A stretch of DNA of 64,000 bases from Arctopsyche grandis (Eukaryota; Arthropoda; Insecta; Trichoptera; Hydropsychidae), in contig NC_135365.1 of the NCBI RefSeq assembly GCF_051622035.1, positions 19,487,501 through 19,551,500 on the forward strand, written 5' to 3'. Position 1 is the stretch's first letter, and the number at the start of each line of letters is the position of its first letter. Below the pieces are notes generated by a model that worked only from the letters and a program-made list of their open reading frames with translations, was not told where the DNA came from and did no database searches. The position numbers and the translations under genes were made by a program. Shown one piece after another: positions 11,001 through 22,408 of the stretch.

Positions 11001-13284
11001 TAGTAAACCACCACATAGAACTGAAAAATATAAAAATAATGCAACAAACAAATTTAAAGCATCTTTTGAGTGTTAAAAAGAAAACGGAAAGGACTTCACT
11101 ATACGTCACAATATTTTCATATGAATCATCACCTGGAGTACAAATTCCACCGACTGAGTTCCTTCTCGGTGAGCCTACATAAGCCAAACCCAGAATACCT
11201 CCTTCAAACTTAAGATCGGTAAACAAATGTGCTAAACAGAAGTCCTTGTGAGTATACTCCCTGCTAAATACCTTTGTTAGTATGGAAAGTTATACGGTAA
11301 GTGTTAGAAATCATACTTGTACATTCTCAAGATTTTTTTACATACAATAAGTAATATGAAAGTATACAATTGGACATGCATGTTTAGTTTTCCATCACGG
11401 AGCGAGTTAGTACAGATTATTCTTACAAGTGAGTGTAAAAATGGTATGCAAACCGTGTGTATTCGAGCAGATGCCCCCATGGGAGTTCAGACGACTCGAA
11501 GCTATGTAGGCCAAGCCTAGCACAGAGCTTTTACCAGTCAGAAAAGTGTGGTGGGTAAACAAATGTGCCAAACAGAAATCTTTGTGATCTTTTTCACGAG
11601 AAAACATCTGGTCCATATCGTATAATAGATAAACATATGATATACACTTCATAAAATACAATATTCCCAACCACCGTTATTAAAATTATACCTATATACA
11701 TGCCAATCGTAATGCAAGTCTGCGTATTAAACGTAAATTCCACAAAATTGATCCAAAGATCGACTTTCAATTAAAAACGAAACACTTTGATTAATAATTA
11801 TATTCACACGAGATTGTATTTCGTAAAACAATACCTCTAGCAAATTTCTGACGTCCCATTTTTCTCTTATCATGTTGTAGTGTGCTTCTCCACCTCTGAC
11901 TCTACTCGGTTCCGAATGTACGACAATTTTTTTAATTACAAACCCCATTCCTTTAAATCCGTCTTGTTCCTTAAAACCATACAATACATCAATAGTGTTC
12001 ACGTTTTAAAAATTCGCATCGCATTTATAATATCACACCTGTCTATCTTGCCATATTGTGTCGTTATATATCTTGTGAACTCGGTCAATGAGACTTATCT
12101 AAAACAAACAAAATAAATATGAAACATAAAGGTGCATTGTATTTAAAAAGATTATCTGTAGATAAAAATGTCAATACTAGATAGTTTATAGTAGTTTTAG
12201 TATTGCTTGCACCCATTTCTTGAAAAAATCTATAGTCGGCAACCAAAAGCAGAGGACATCTAGTTTTAGTCGGCGTATATTCATATTGGTCCATTTGTCT
12301 CTTCTGTCTTGATTTTGATGCTAATAGTTGTGGCTCACCGCCTTCGCTAGATTTAATATATTTTTGCTTCTCTAATTCATGCTGTTTGTTCTCTAAATCA
12401 TCGTCTTCATCAGTTTCAAGCTCTAAAAACAAAAATTTACATTTTATTTAAAAAAAAAACTTAACCGAATCAAAATTTAGTGCAAAAATATATTATACCT
12501 TTTCCTTCTTTGACGTAGCCACATATTGTAGGAGCCATTCCATCTTTGCGATGATCATCCCAACTGAATTTAATATCAGACGCTTTATAAGCGATCATAG
12601 ATTTGTTGTCGATTTCAGGCAAATGACGCCAAGACGGCTAAAAATTCAAACATATAAAAACAGTTTGGCATATTGAAATGAAATTTACTAAAAAATATTC
12701 ACCTCTATATGATAGGTCTCCTCCGGCAGATGAATAGAAGCTGTCATGACTCCATCTTCCAAGTGTACTCTGACGTCTGACGCTGTTTCACCGAATACAC
12801 GACCAGTATAGAAATTATCGCGATCTATACAAATATAAGTATTCACATAAAAAGTAACATATAAGAAATTTACAGTACAAATCCACTGACCTATGTGAAT
12901 TGTTGTTTCTTGTCCATCTCCATCTACGGCGTATGCTTTAAACTTCGAATGGAGAACTGTGTGATGTGGGTTTAGTATGAGTCTAAAATCTCTTCCCAGA
13001 GTTCTAAATTTGACTTCCTTGATGGTATTGTAAGGATGACTTGACGGTTTCGCACCTCTTTTGACAACATGATGATTTAAGGCTGAAGCGTGTATCGTAT
13101 CGAAGTATTTCAAGTTTTTATAAATCGAACCTGGATTATAGAATCATTTGAATTTCAATTATATATAATTTATAGAAGAATGGTAAATATTTTGAGATAT
13201 TTTATAATAAATAAAAAGCGACATACCTTCTGAATGCGATGAGATAGAAAATAGTAGAAATATACAGATTGAAAACTTCATCAT
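8085..13284 (-). CDS. Tace: TACE/ADAM17-type membrane metalloprotease (sheddase)
   Basis: Exons in transcript order: 13284-13227, 13130-12891, 12824-12703, 12637-12499, 12422-12178, 12098-12039, 11969-11835, then 11607-11454 or 11271-11133, then 10723-10488, 10412-10274, 8987-8918, 8842-8604, 8527-8412, 8354-8085. All boundaries are GT-AG and the phases add up to 735 residues (or 740 with the other alternative exon). ADAM17 proteins shed ectodomains at the cell surface. Seen: signal peptide (1-18), cysteine switch PTICGY (Cys179), furin-like RQKR (225-228), zinc motif [11 protein letters not shown] (416-426) with catalytic Glu417, disintegrin and cysteine-rich parts (SFCGN, NSPCC, CKRCC), the [13 protein letters not shown] stretch found before the membrane in ADAM17, a membrane helix (about 680-702) and a 33-residue tail. 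ADAM17 and ADAM10 are close relatives; the juxtamembrane match favours ADAM17. One intron (8988-10273) carries three mobile elements. Confidence 0.93.
9098..9321 (+). mobile_element. Non-autonomous Helitron, family H1 (TACE intron)
   Basis: It starts TCTAATATATAATTTCG after an A and ends CTAG before a T, the Helitron rule. The 3' end carries the GC-rich hairpin-like stretch gagcgaagccgggt before CTAG. The copy at 29506-29729 has exactly the same length (224 bp); further copies lie at 25040 and 54513. Confidence 0.7.
9343..9535 (+). mobile_element. tRNA-derived SINE, family S1 (TACE intron)
   Basis: An A-box-like stretch (tagctcggtggttgc) and a B-box (gagttcgagcc) are spaced as in a tRNA. A body follows with gactccaag and a decayed catcgtttgctatc block shared with the SINE copies at 17490, 22409 and 29740. 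The 3' part is missing. Confidence 0.65.
9744..9974. mobile_element. Tc1/mariner-like MITE, family M1 (TACE intron)
   Basis: Termini are TGAGCCGTTGTAATTGAA and the inverse of TGAGCCGTTATATTTGAA, flanked by TA on both sides (9742-9743, 9975-9976). No coding sequence. Related copies: 30751-31006 and the short remnant at 52421. Confidence 0.7.
11133..11271 (-). CDS. Tace: TACE alternative exon 8A (downstream copy)
   Basis: This 139-nt exon encodes [18 protein letters not shown], a variable linker, then [18 protein letters not shown]. The acceptor is ...actaacaaag and the donor cag|gtgatg. It begins in phase 0 after NLLE of the previous exon and ends with one base, completed by AA of the next exon to give Glu. 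Human ADAM17 has CLAHLFT and [10 protein letters not shown] at the same place. The acceptor has a poor pyrimidine tract, so this exon may need help to be used. Confidence 0.8.
11454..11607 (-). CDS. Tace: TACE alternative exon 8B (upstream copy)
   Basis: This 154-nt exon encodes [18 protein letters not shown], a longer linker, then [18 protein letters not shown]. About 29 of 46 positions match exon 8A by eye. It enters in phase 0 and, with the donor cacg|gtttgc, leaves with one base, exactly as 8A does. The spacing from the Cys to YLNS in the next exon then equals that of human ADAM17. The donor is weak. No stop or frameshift is present, so it looks functional rather than decayed. Confidence 0.72.
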
Positions 13285-13672
13285 AAGTAATTAATTAAAG
13301 ACAAAATATTGTAAATATCTGCATGCTAGAAATAATAAAGCCACTCCTAGATTCTGACACTTTTATTCAATATTTACTGATCGAACTGACGGATCTTAAC
13401 AGACTTATATACGGCCATCTGTGACTGTCAAATTTTATTAAAATTGTAATGATAAATAGGTAATACACGTTTTTCATGCTTATATGAATACAATTTATTT
13501 TCATACATTATACATTATTTTCCTTTTTTTGTTTTCTGTAATACTAATCTTTCAATTGAATATTTTATATTTAATTCATTTAATATTCGAACATTGAAAT
13601 ATTAACAGTGTCTTTATTTACAACATGGTTCTTTAAGAATCAAAACTTATTTTGTTTTTCTGTAGAAAATAC

Positions 13673-13958
13673 TGTAGCGTAGATATTAGGTGAGTGGCGT
13701 TCGTGGACCGATGGTTTACTAGCGCAGATCACCTGATCTCTTGTCACGAATGAATCAGCCGTATGCAACGGCTAATGGGATCGTCTGACTCATCGACCAA
13801 TGATTGTTGAGCCCAAACGGGTATAAATGTGGGGCGCTCTCGGCCTGGAAACCATTCCGACCTGAAGCGCCGACGAGAGCACACGAATAAACTTCTTCTA
13901 CAACCTCCTGCGTCTTTCTCTCCGATTCTGGAAGCCCCCTCTTCACGTCCACGCAACA
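13673..13958 (+). mobile_element. Solo LTR between the TACE and WDR61 start sites
   Basis: It begins TGTAGCG and ends CAACA, flanked by ATAC on both sides (13669-13672, 13959-13962): the TG...CA ends and 4-bp duplication of a gypsy-type LTR. Inside are a TATA box (tataaa, 13822-13827) and AATAAA at 13886-13891, 64 bp later, as expected of an LTR promoter and its polyadenylation site. No internal retrotransposon sequence adjoins it. It points toward WDR61. It is related to the LTR at 4535-4791. Confidence 0.75.
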
Positions 13959-13979
13959 ATACTTTAATCAAACTGCTCA

Positions 13980-14153
13980 TTGGCTACGTTCACACTACCG
14001 ATATCTACACCCGATACACCCGATATTTAGGAATTTTTCCATATCCAGTTCTCATATTGCTACCTGTGGTTGCTATTTAGGAACTGGTTATGGAAAAATT
14101 CCTAAATATCGGGTGTATCGGGTATAGATATCGGTAGTGTAGATGTAGCCATT
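13980..14153. repeat. Fold-back element with arms of about 73 bp
   Basis: The left arm (13980-14052) is almost the reverse complement of the right arm (14081-14153), with a loop of about 28 nt. Key blocks are actaccgatatct, cgatacacccgatatttagg and aatttttccata. It is probably a fold-back MITE; I found no clear target duplication. Confidence 0.75.
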
Positions 14154-14195
14154 AGCTATATTGTTGAGAAACCATATTTTGAATATGTATTCGAT

Positions 14196-14381
14196 GGTAA
14201 TTGGATTATTTCGCACATTGCGATCGCCCAAAAGACAATTTTCGCCATGAAAATCGCGAATATGGAATATTTGGCACTCGAGTTCTCGTTAGTATGATGG
14301 AATTTTTGGCTGCCAGATGTCCCGTTATAGATATTTTAGTGACTTTTGGGCGAGCGCTTTGTGGGCAATAATCACCGAACC
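14196..14381 (+). mobile_element. MITE with 9-bp target duplication, family B (copy 2)
   Basis: The perfect 9-mer gtattcgat flanks it (14187-14195 and 14382-14390). Its ends, ggtaattggattatttcgca and the inverse of ggttcggtgattattgccca, match those of copy 1 at 7876-8057, as does the interior. Both copies point the same way and bracket TACE. Confidence 0.8.
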
Positions 14382-14494
14382 GTATTCGATTTAGGAAAAA
14401 TATTCCTGTACATGGACGGAACTCGATTATTTATGACTGTAAATGGCGGCTGTCAGTTTAGCCTACGCTTTGGTTTGACGTATTGTTATTAAAA

Positions 14495-16074
14495 ATGGTA
14501 ATATTATGTTTGTATTATATGTCATTGCTTCATATTGATTTCATATCTGATAAAATATCCTTTTTGCTTTAATTTTTATTTTTTATGTAATTTCTATGTG
14601 TAATATTATCGATTACTAAATAATGTGTTAGAGGTTATGTTAAAAGTATAAACATGAATTCAATTGCATTATCTTAATAATAACTATAATGGAAAATATA
14701 TTATTTTGTATTAGTATTCACTTCTACATAAAAAAGAAAATGCACACGAGGATGCCATCTGGTGCTGTGCATGGAGTAGAATTGGTGTGAAAACAAATAA
14801 GCCGGACGTGGATCCAGAAAATTCTAGGTAAGTAATACATTTTTGCATTTAAATTTGTTTCAAAATTTTATAATTAACTTCTATTATAAATGTTGTAGAG
14901 ATTCGATAGCATCAAGTGAAGGCCATAGCGATTACGTTATTACCGGAGGTATTGATGATTTGGTGAAAGTTTGGCAAATTCGAAATGACAAATTAGAGTT
15001 GAGGCATAAGTTAGATGGCCACTCCCTAGGTGTCGTTTCATTAGACATTAGCTCCAATGGACGAAGTAAATATCTTTTATTTTTCAATAAATTTACTCAA
15101 TGTGATTTTTGACTATATTTATACAATCAAAACAAATTTTCAGCAATTGCTAGCAGTTCCTTAGATTCATCTTTGCGATTATGGGATATAGCTTCTGGTG
15201 AACAGCTAATTTCAATGGAAACTGGTCCTGTGGATGTTTGGACTGTTGTTTTCTCACCAGATGACAAACATGTCATTTCCGGTAGTAATGGTGGAAAAAT
15301 TACAATGTATGGTGTAGAAAGCGGCAAACAGGAACAAACTTTAGATACTAGAGGAAAATTCATTTTGAGTATTGCATATGTAAGGTTTTTCAAATCGTAT
15401 TCTTACCCTTGAATATTATTTAATATGAAAAATATTCTGAATTAATGTTATTTATTTTTAGAGTCCTGATGGTAAATATATAGCCAGCGGTGCAATCGAT
15501 GGTATTATCAACATATTTGATGTGGCACAAGGTAAACTTGTACATACTCTTGAGGGACACGCCATGCCAATCAGGGGTCTTTGCTTTTCTCCAGATTCAC
15601 AGTTGCTTTTGACTGCTTCGGATGATGGTCATATAAAAATCTATGATGTGTCAGTAAAAAATAATTGTATAGATATTGAAATACGTGTATTTATTTGAAT
15701 TGTGTCTTAAGCTGATATTTATTATTATAGCCAACATGCTAATTTGGCTGGTACTGTGTCTGGTCATGCATCTTGGGTTCTCTCTGTGGCATTTAGCCCG
15801 GACGGTAAGAATTTTGCTTCGTGTAGTTCCGATAGGACAGTTAAAATCTGGGAATTCGCTACAAAAAGTTGCTTGAATACTTTCCATGAACATGGTGATC
15901 AGGTATTAATATTTTTTTTGTCATATATTTAATGAATTAATATTAATATGCATTAGATATTTAAATGACTTTATTTTCTTGCAGGTTTGGGGTGTAAAAT
16001 ACAGTCCAGATAATAACAGGGTAGTCTCTGTTTCAGAAGATAAATCAATCAACTTATATAGTTGTCCTGTTTGA
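14495..16074 (+). CDS. WDR61: WD40-repeat protein, SKI8/WDR61 type
   Basis: Exons 14495-14497, 14715-14827, 14899-15065, 15144-15379, 15462-15649, 15731-15902 and 15985-16074 give 322 residues; all introns are GT-AG and phases agree. WDR61 (SKIC8) is a WD40 propeller that belongs to the SKI complex, which feeds mRNA to the cytoplasmic exosome, and in animals also to the PAF1 transcription complex. Matches to WDR61: ENAHEDAIW near the start, [25 protein letters not shown] (162-173), [49 protein letters not shown], and [11 protein letters not shown] near the C-terminus. WD-type dipeptides (VW, LW, IW) close several blades. The start is the weak point: exon 1 would code only Met before a gtaata donor, after which [13 protein letters not shown] lines up with the family N-terminus. 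Confidence 0.9.
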
Positions 16075-16089
16075 ATTTTTTTTATTTTG

Positions 16090-16095
16090 AATAAA
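16090..16095 (+). terminator. Polyadenylation signal of WDR61
   Basis: AATAAA occurs 15 bp after the TGA stop codon; the downstream sequence is T-rich. Confidence 0.5.
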
Positions 16096-16252
16096 TTTTT
16101 TAATGTATATTTTATTTACTTTTACAAATGAGTTTTATTTTTTTTCACCTATAAAACAATATTGACAGTTTTAAATCATAATTACTATTCGATTTATTTA
16201 TTTGCATCTTCGTAATTCATGGTTAACTAGAACATGGAAGGTAAGATTTGAG

Positions 16253-16744
16253 TAAGGTGACAATTTTTTCCAAATTCAAAACCAAGACATTTTTACCAAA
16301 AACGTATTTCTAAATACTTTATTAAATATTTAAAACGAAGATTAAAGAATCGTGGATGCACATTTATGAAAAAATGAATTCATTTTCTTGAATGCTCTTA
16401 TAAAATTTTATACAAGACTACAATTAAACTATGTAAATGATTAGCAAACATTTTAAGGTTTCAACATTCAATTTCGTTTTATAACTCGATTATAATTGTT
16501 CATCAAAGTAAAAATTCATTTGGCTAATGCATTTGTTCCTGATAAATGCAAACAACATTTGACTTTGTCAATATTTTTGTAGGAGACATCATTTTCGTCG
16601 AAGACTTGGTATATTTATCCATCTATTAGGTAAAAAAATTCTATTACATAAAAAAAGTGTACTGGTTTTATCTCACGACTTACCAGGATAGATACCCAAA
16701 AAACCAGTACTGTCCTGGTAAAATCAGTACGAATGGTCACCTTA
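16253..16744. mobile_element. hAT-like MITE with perfect 8-bp duplication
   Basis: gatttgag flanks it at 16245-16252 and 16745-16752. Ends are TAAGGTGACAATTTT and the inverse of TAAGGTGACCATTCG. The right part repeats the words accagtac and cctggtaaaatcagtac, seen in many animal hAT MITEs. No ORF. Confidence 0.8.
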
Positions 16745-16752
16745 GATTTGAG

Positions 16753-17489
16753 TAATGATAAATGAAGATTTTCTAATATCTTAACATGACCATACGATTA
16801 TTTGAAAAAAGGTCAAAAATATTACATAAGTATACTTGATCTACTGTAGAATACTTAGAACGAATATGAAAGCTTTTAGATTTATGGTTTTCAAACTAAC
16901 CAAACAAATATATTGAATAAATCAAAATAAAATACCACATGTGAAAGACATATTTGTAAATAATTTTTAATTTACCAAAAATAATAACAAAAACGTAAAT
17001 GAAAAGTATTTATAAAAAAGGTAATTAATAATTCTAATTGAAGACGAATCATTTATTTCAATACACATTTTAAGCCCATGTACCTATACTAACATAAATA
17101 TGAAAATTTACTCGCACATGTACAAAGAATAACCTTGCTAATTGTACAATAGTAATATAATATATTTTCAGAACATAATGCATGTTACAAATCTGAGTGA
17201 AATGTTATACCTTTTCTAGGTCTACACCTGAGATTTAATAATGATTTTGACACAAATTGTGTATGAATTCTGATTTATTGACTTGAGTTTAGCTAAAAAT
17301 TTTTTTTATCTAATTCAAAGACTTGTCTATGTTGGAATAAATTTAACAAATTTTGAATGATAGAGCCGTATCAAAAAACGCATACAATAAATTGTTACAC
17401 GTTAAACTAAAAGTTAACGAGTAGTTCTATGTATAGGTACATAATATGAAGGTAGTACATAATACAATTTATGTATGTAGGTAGTTCGA
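16753..17489. other. AT-rich intergenic sequence
   Basis: No ORF, repeat end or RNA-like element recognised. Confidence 0.4.
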
Positions 17490-17935
17490 GTCACACTGCT
17501 TGTTGCTGGCCAGACCTTGGTTTATAACCAGGTCGGTCGTTTCTTATCAGACTTTACCAATTTTTCTGGTTTTCATTGAAACGATTCCTATAAAATTGGC
17601 TTTCCCTACCCATTTCTCTCGCGAAATCTTGAGTTAATGTTATATCCTAGGATTCACTGGGTTTCTCTCCATAGATGTCTCTGTGGATTTTTATTGTATA
17701 AATGCGTATTGTATAAAAATGTTTATTAACGTATTGTATTCGATGTTTATTGATCTTATTGTATAAAATGTATGACCATAGATGTCATGTATGGTTTCGA
17801 ATTATGTAATGATTATGTATTAAAAATATATATTTATAATTTATTAATGTCTAAAGTACACTCGTTGCATTGGAGCGATCTGTAATGACGAGTGTACATT
17901 GATTGGTTGAATAAAAATAAAATAATTTTGTGAAA
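17490..17935 (+). mobile_element. SINE family S1 copy without the tRNA head
   Basis: It begins in the body (gttgctggccagaccttgg), continues with the family block gtcgtttcttatcagactt and ends with a hairpin (gtacactcgt ... acgagtgtac) and a tail ending ataaaaataaaat. The tRNA-like head is absent. Confidence 0.6.
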
Positions 17936-20249
17936 TTTTTACTATATATGTATACAATAAATACACGTATTTGTTTGTGCATATGTTTTATGCGTTATAT
18001 GTATTATATAACGTTCCGTTTTCCATCCCTTCCCTATTATTTTCATTAGTATAAAAATAAGAAGAATGTCTGAAAATGAGTTGAAACACTATGTTATTAC
18101 ACTTAGCAACAAAAAAACCACGTTTTTTACTTACCGGAGCGGAGACTAATCAATAAATTTAAGCAACTAAATTCGAATATGATAATGATTTTTGTTGGTA
18201 TCTTCTCGTTTATGAGATATGAATATTTTCAGATTTTCGGCTTTTGCAGTCTTTAACTTAAAATCTAGTATTGCTGTGCCAAAAGTGAGTATTGGAATTA
18301 ATATTCAGGTGCTTTTGTGTATTGATTTTATTGTTTTATTGCTTGAAAAATTAATTAATTATTTCGCGAATGTTAAAAGTCAAAAATATATTTCATCATA
18401 TTATTATAGATTTAAAAAATATGTATGAAAATTAGACGAAACACCACTTATTCCCCAAAATGATTCCAATTCACGAAAATAAGTAGGACTGTCCATTATT
18501 TTAAATGAATCTGCTTTAGATCGTCGGATTATTTAAGAGTATCGAGTTAAAATATTATGTATCATGAACATTAATAAGGATTTTAAATATGTTTTGAGGC
18601 TTTTTTATCCTGATTTTGAGGTCAATGATTACTAGATTAGAAACTATTATAATATACATACCTAAGATGTATAATGAACATAATTTATTAATAATAAAAA
18701 GCATAAAAATCTTCTTTGAACCCATTGGATTTCATTGATGATGTCTATTATTTATGCTTAATATACGATCATTTTTTTTTCAAATAATACCAGAGTTTTT
18801 ATTTTTTATAGATAACCTAAAATTGTTAATATATTTAATATATCATTCATTTCAATTAAGTACATATAGATCAAAGTGAATTTTGAATAAGTCTCATCTT
18901 GTGATTACGTACATACAAATATGTAACTCTGTTCCAAATTCATCAACAAATTATTTACATTTCCGTTTCAACAAAAATAAACACAATATTTTACTATTTT
19001 ATAAGAAAAAAAATGATTAAATGATCCGAATATTGAAACTATTAAATTTAATTGTCGTATTACATTGAACTAGATAGTGTGTTCAGTATAGCCCTTCCGA
19101 AGAGGTTTAAAAATGCTTAGATATTTAAAAAATGCAAAACACATTCGATGCATTATTAGTATGATATAAAAGATATTATACAAACGTTGAATAATTGAAA
19201 TTATTACAGCTAAAAAAGAAGTGTTTTAAAAAATTATGAGTATTAAAGATCGTCGATATTATAAATCAATGTTATTAAGTTCATTCATATCTTGTTTCAT
19301 ATTAATAAAATTGTTAAAAATTTCGGGACATACGTATGTACATGAGCTATCGAAATACATTACCTATCTACTTCAAATAATATATAAAGTAATGAAATTA
19401 CGTAAATGTCTGTATGTATACTCGTAAAAATAGATTGAACGACATTAAAAGGAAATATATTTTACGAGAAACATAATATGCGTCGTTCAATTACTTTCCT
19501 ATGCGTAAGTTACTCGAAAACATTGCGAGTAACGTACAGTAGCATTTTCATGCGAAAATGTGTTTTTCTTCACTTCTTTACTATTATTAAGATTCATTAG
19601 CATCTGCCATTTTCCTAAAAATACTTACATATGTTCTTTCATAACATCTAACCAACAAAATTCTAATCCATTAGGAATTGATTGACGAACTATTTAGATA
19701 GTTGCTAGGTAACCATTTTCTGAATCGAATGCGTGTGTCCGAATGCCGCAAATAAAATGGCTTTAAAAATATAAAAATACATAAATCAGTACACAAATCA
19801 TCTGTGTAGTGTTGTGTTTGATCAGTGTTGTAATAAAAAGTGGTATTTAGTGATGTATCTGTGAATTGAACCAATATATATAAATGTCTAATTTGATATT
19901 TGATAATTTTACTGTTGCGTAGTGAAAAAAAATCATTTGTTTTCAATTAAAGTGTATTTTGAATTTAAATTTAAAAAATAATTAATTTAATGTTATTGCT
20001 TTAGTGAAAATTTAAAGTGGTTATAATAATGATTGAATTTTGTACAAACCGTGTAAAATATAAACAGACCATGGCAATAAAGTTCAAGCAATTGTCATCA
20101 AGAATTCGACGGAGAAGAAAAAAGCGCTGATTGACAACGAAGGAATTTATATTTTGTATGTATTTTTATATATTCCATACTTATTTTATTCTCTTAATTC
20201 TTCTTTGATGCACTTTTTTGTCATATTTTATTCTCGTTGTATTAGCTCA
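17936..20249. other. AT-rich intergenic sequence
   Basis: Short open frames here are AT-driven and show no family motif. Nothing else recognised. Confidence 0.4.
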
Positions 20250-21060
20250 TTATAGACCGTCTGAATTTTCAGAAAACTCTTTTTAAGAGAGTCAGCGTAT
20301 TTTTCGCAAAGTAATGGTAGGTTATGTAAATTAAAGATTCGAATTAAACCATTCAATCAATTAGATTGAAAATTGCAACACAGGTTTTTTAAAGTTGTCT
20401 TCTACCATATAAATTATCAGATCAGTATTTTTCAAACTGTTGTGATAACTAGAGGTAGGATAGTCACAGTGCTATCCATTGTTCGGCAAACCTTTAACAA
20501 TGCATTTACAACCTTTGAACAATACACGGCCCCCTCAGGCTCCGGTGACTAGTGATAACTGTATTCAATTTTGTACGAAATTTATAAACATTTCGATATA
20601 CTTTCCCGTAATAAACGATATCCAGTATATTGTGTACAGATCATTGTGTTATTCATTTAAATGAAAGATTACATTTGAGAAGTATGTATGTATATAAAAA
20701 TATATGATACGCGAAAAATAAACAATGAATTTCAATATCTGATGATATGAAATCTTTTCTGAATATTATTATTTTGAAATATTATCGATAAATTCATTAG
20801 AAAAAAATTCAAGCTTTTAACCATATAAATACATTTATTTTTCAATTTATTTATCGATATTTTGAATAAAGATACGCTGGTATTATATCAATGAATGGAA
20901 GTTCAAAACTAAATCTTTAAAATAATACTTTTTTTGTATGAAATTTGAGAATTTAAAAACACACACACTGCGTTGACAGTCTTTGAATGAAGTTTTATAA
21001 AAAAAAAACACAAGTGATTACGGCCCATAGTGAGTTAACATAGTTATACACAGTTCAAAG
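20250..21060. repeat. Long diverged repeat X (paralogue of 26690-28260)
   Basis: It aligns in order with repeat Y: blocks such as attatcagatcagtattt, gtattcaattttgt, taataaacgatatc, attatcgataaattc, tttatttatcgatatttt and atatcaatgaatg recur in both. X carries the small MITE at 20450 where Y has none; Y carries a hAT where X has none. Identity of the parent element is unknown. Confidence 0.6.
20450..20551 (+). mobile_element. Small hAT-like MITE, family A (copy 2)
   Basis: The 8-mer gtgataac flanks it perfectly (20442-20449, 20552-20559). Ends are TAGAGGTAGG and the inverse of TAGTCACCGG. The paralogous site in repeat Y (near 26885) lacks the insertion, so it acts as an empty site. Confidence 0.8.
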
Positions 21061-22404
21061 TTTAATTTAAAAGATTATTTATCTGTCAAATTACTTTTGT
21101 AACTAACACTCAATAGTGAAATTTAACCACCTATATATATTTTTTTTTATTTCGCAGTAGGTAAATGTTAGATAAAGATGAATTTGGTTCCGGTTATTTT
21201 TTCTAACTATGCAAAGAACAATGTATGCAAATCACGAATAGTCAAATTAATAAATTTATGAAAGAGTAACTGAAGATAAGTCAATAAGATTTGTCTAATT
21301 TCAAAAACCAGTGAACGATTTTTCGTTTTTGGACACTAATCATTTTTCTCGTATTCTATACTTTATTTGATTAGATGCGTTTACTAAATATTATTTTATT
21401 GACTAATGAGTGTATTTTTATAAAATTCGGTAAAACAAATTCAACAAACATTAAGACAGTGTTAAAGAAAATCACTATTTTTCTACCAATTCACAGCCCA
21501 ATTGAAATTAGACGAGGTATAATTTTAAAAAAATCGTTGAAATTTGATGATAGTGTTATGCTAGCAAAAAAATGCATTGTGGTTTATTACAGGTTTGAAT
21601 ACGTTTTCAATACTTTATTTTCTTTTTAAAACAAATTCAATATAAATCCTTTTGCACAACATACGCAACTGGATCTTCAGAAAATGGCAAAATGTCGTAA
21701 AGACATATCTAAAATGCCAGAGTTGTTAAATTTGTGGGTCGCCATAAAACATTCAGCCGCACGATTGGTCGGGACGCACTTGTAATAAATTACCCTTAGA
21801 AAGCATCCCCCATCAAACGGGGATCCCCTTTCGTACGCTGGGGGTACGTCGGCGATAAAAAGGAAAATAAAACCATGTAGAAATTGCTTTTTCCTATACG
21901 GAAACGCAGACCTTTTATGGAGGGGACGTATGTTCTACATAGATATGTATGTACATATGTATGTGCGACGATGCGACTGACAGCCCCATCGGCCAATCGT
22001 TTCTTTTACGGCGAAAATGAACGAGACAAGTATAATATATCCACCATGTTGGTAAACGAGGGTGGCGATTCCCCCATGTTCAGCAGGACGAGAATGTTTT
22101 ATTTTTATTTATGCGTGGTCTTGAATGGAATACTCGTAAAAGTGCTTTTATACGATTCCATAGATGCTCGCATCGAACGCCATTGGTATTCGCACGGAAC
22201 GTTTTCGACATTGTAAATACATAAATTTCCTTTAAAGTTTTATAACAATTTGAATATGAAGTGGAACGGTGTGACAGTATTGAAATAATCAATCAATTTA
22301 AAATAAGTAACTACCAACAAAAAGGAATTAAATTCAAATAATAATTTAAAAAAAAATCGGTTTGTAAATCTAAACAAATTGTATATGAACTGTAATTCAT
22401 AAAT
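21061..22404. other. Gene-free stretch with a GC-richer island
   Basis: The part 21760-22205 is richer in GC and CG pairs than its surroundings, with cccccatcaaacggggatcc-like and ggggtacgtcggcg-like blocks. Both strands have open frames of about 100 codons there, with no family similarity I can see. It could be conserved noncoding DNA or a GC-rich repeat. Confidence 0.3.
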
Positions 22405-22408
22405 AAAC

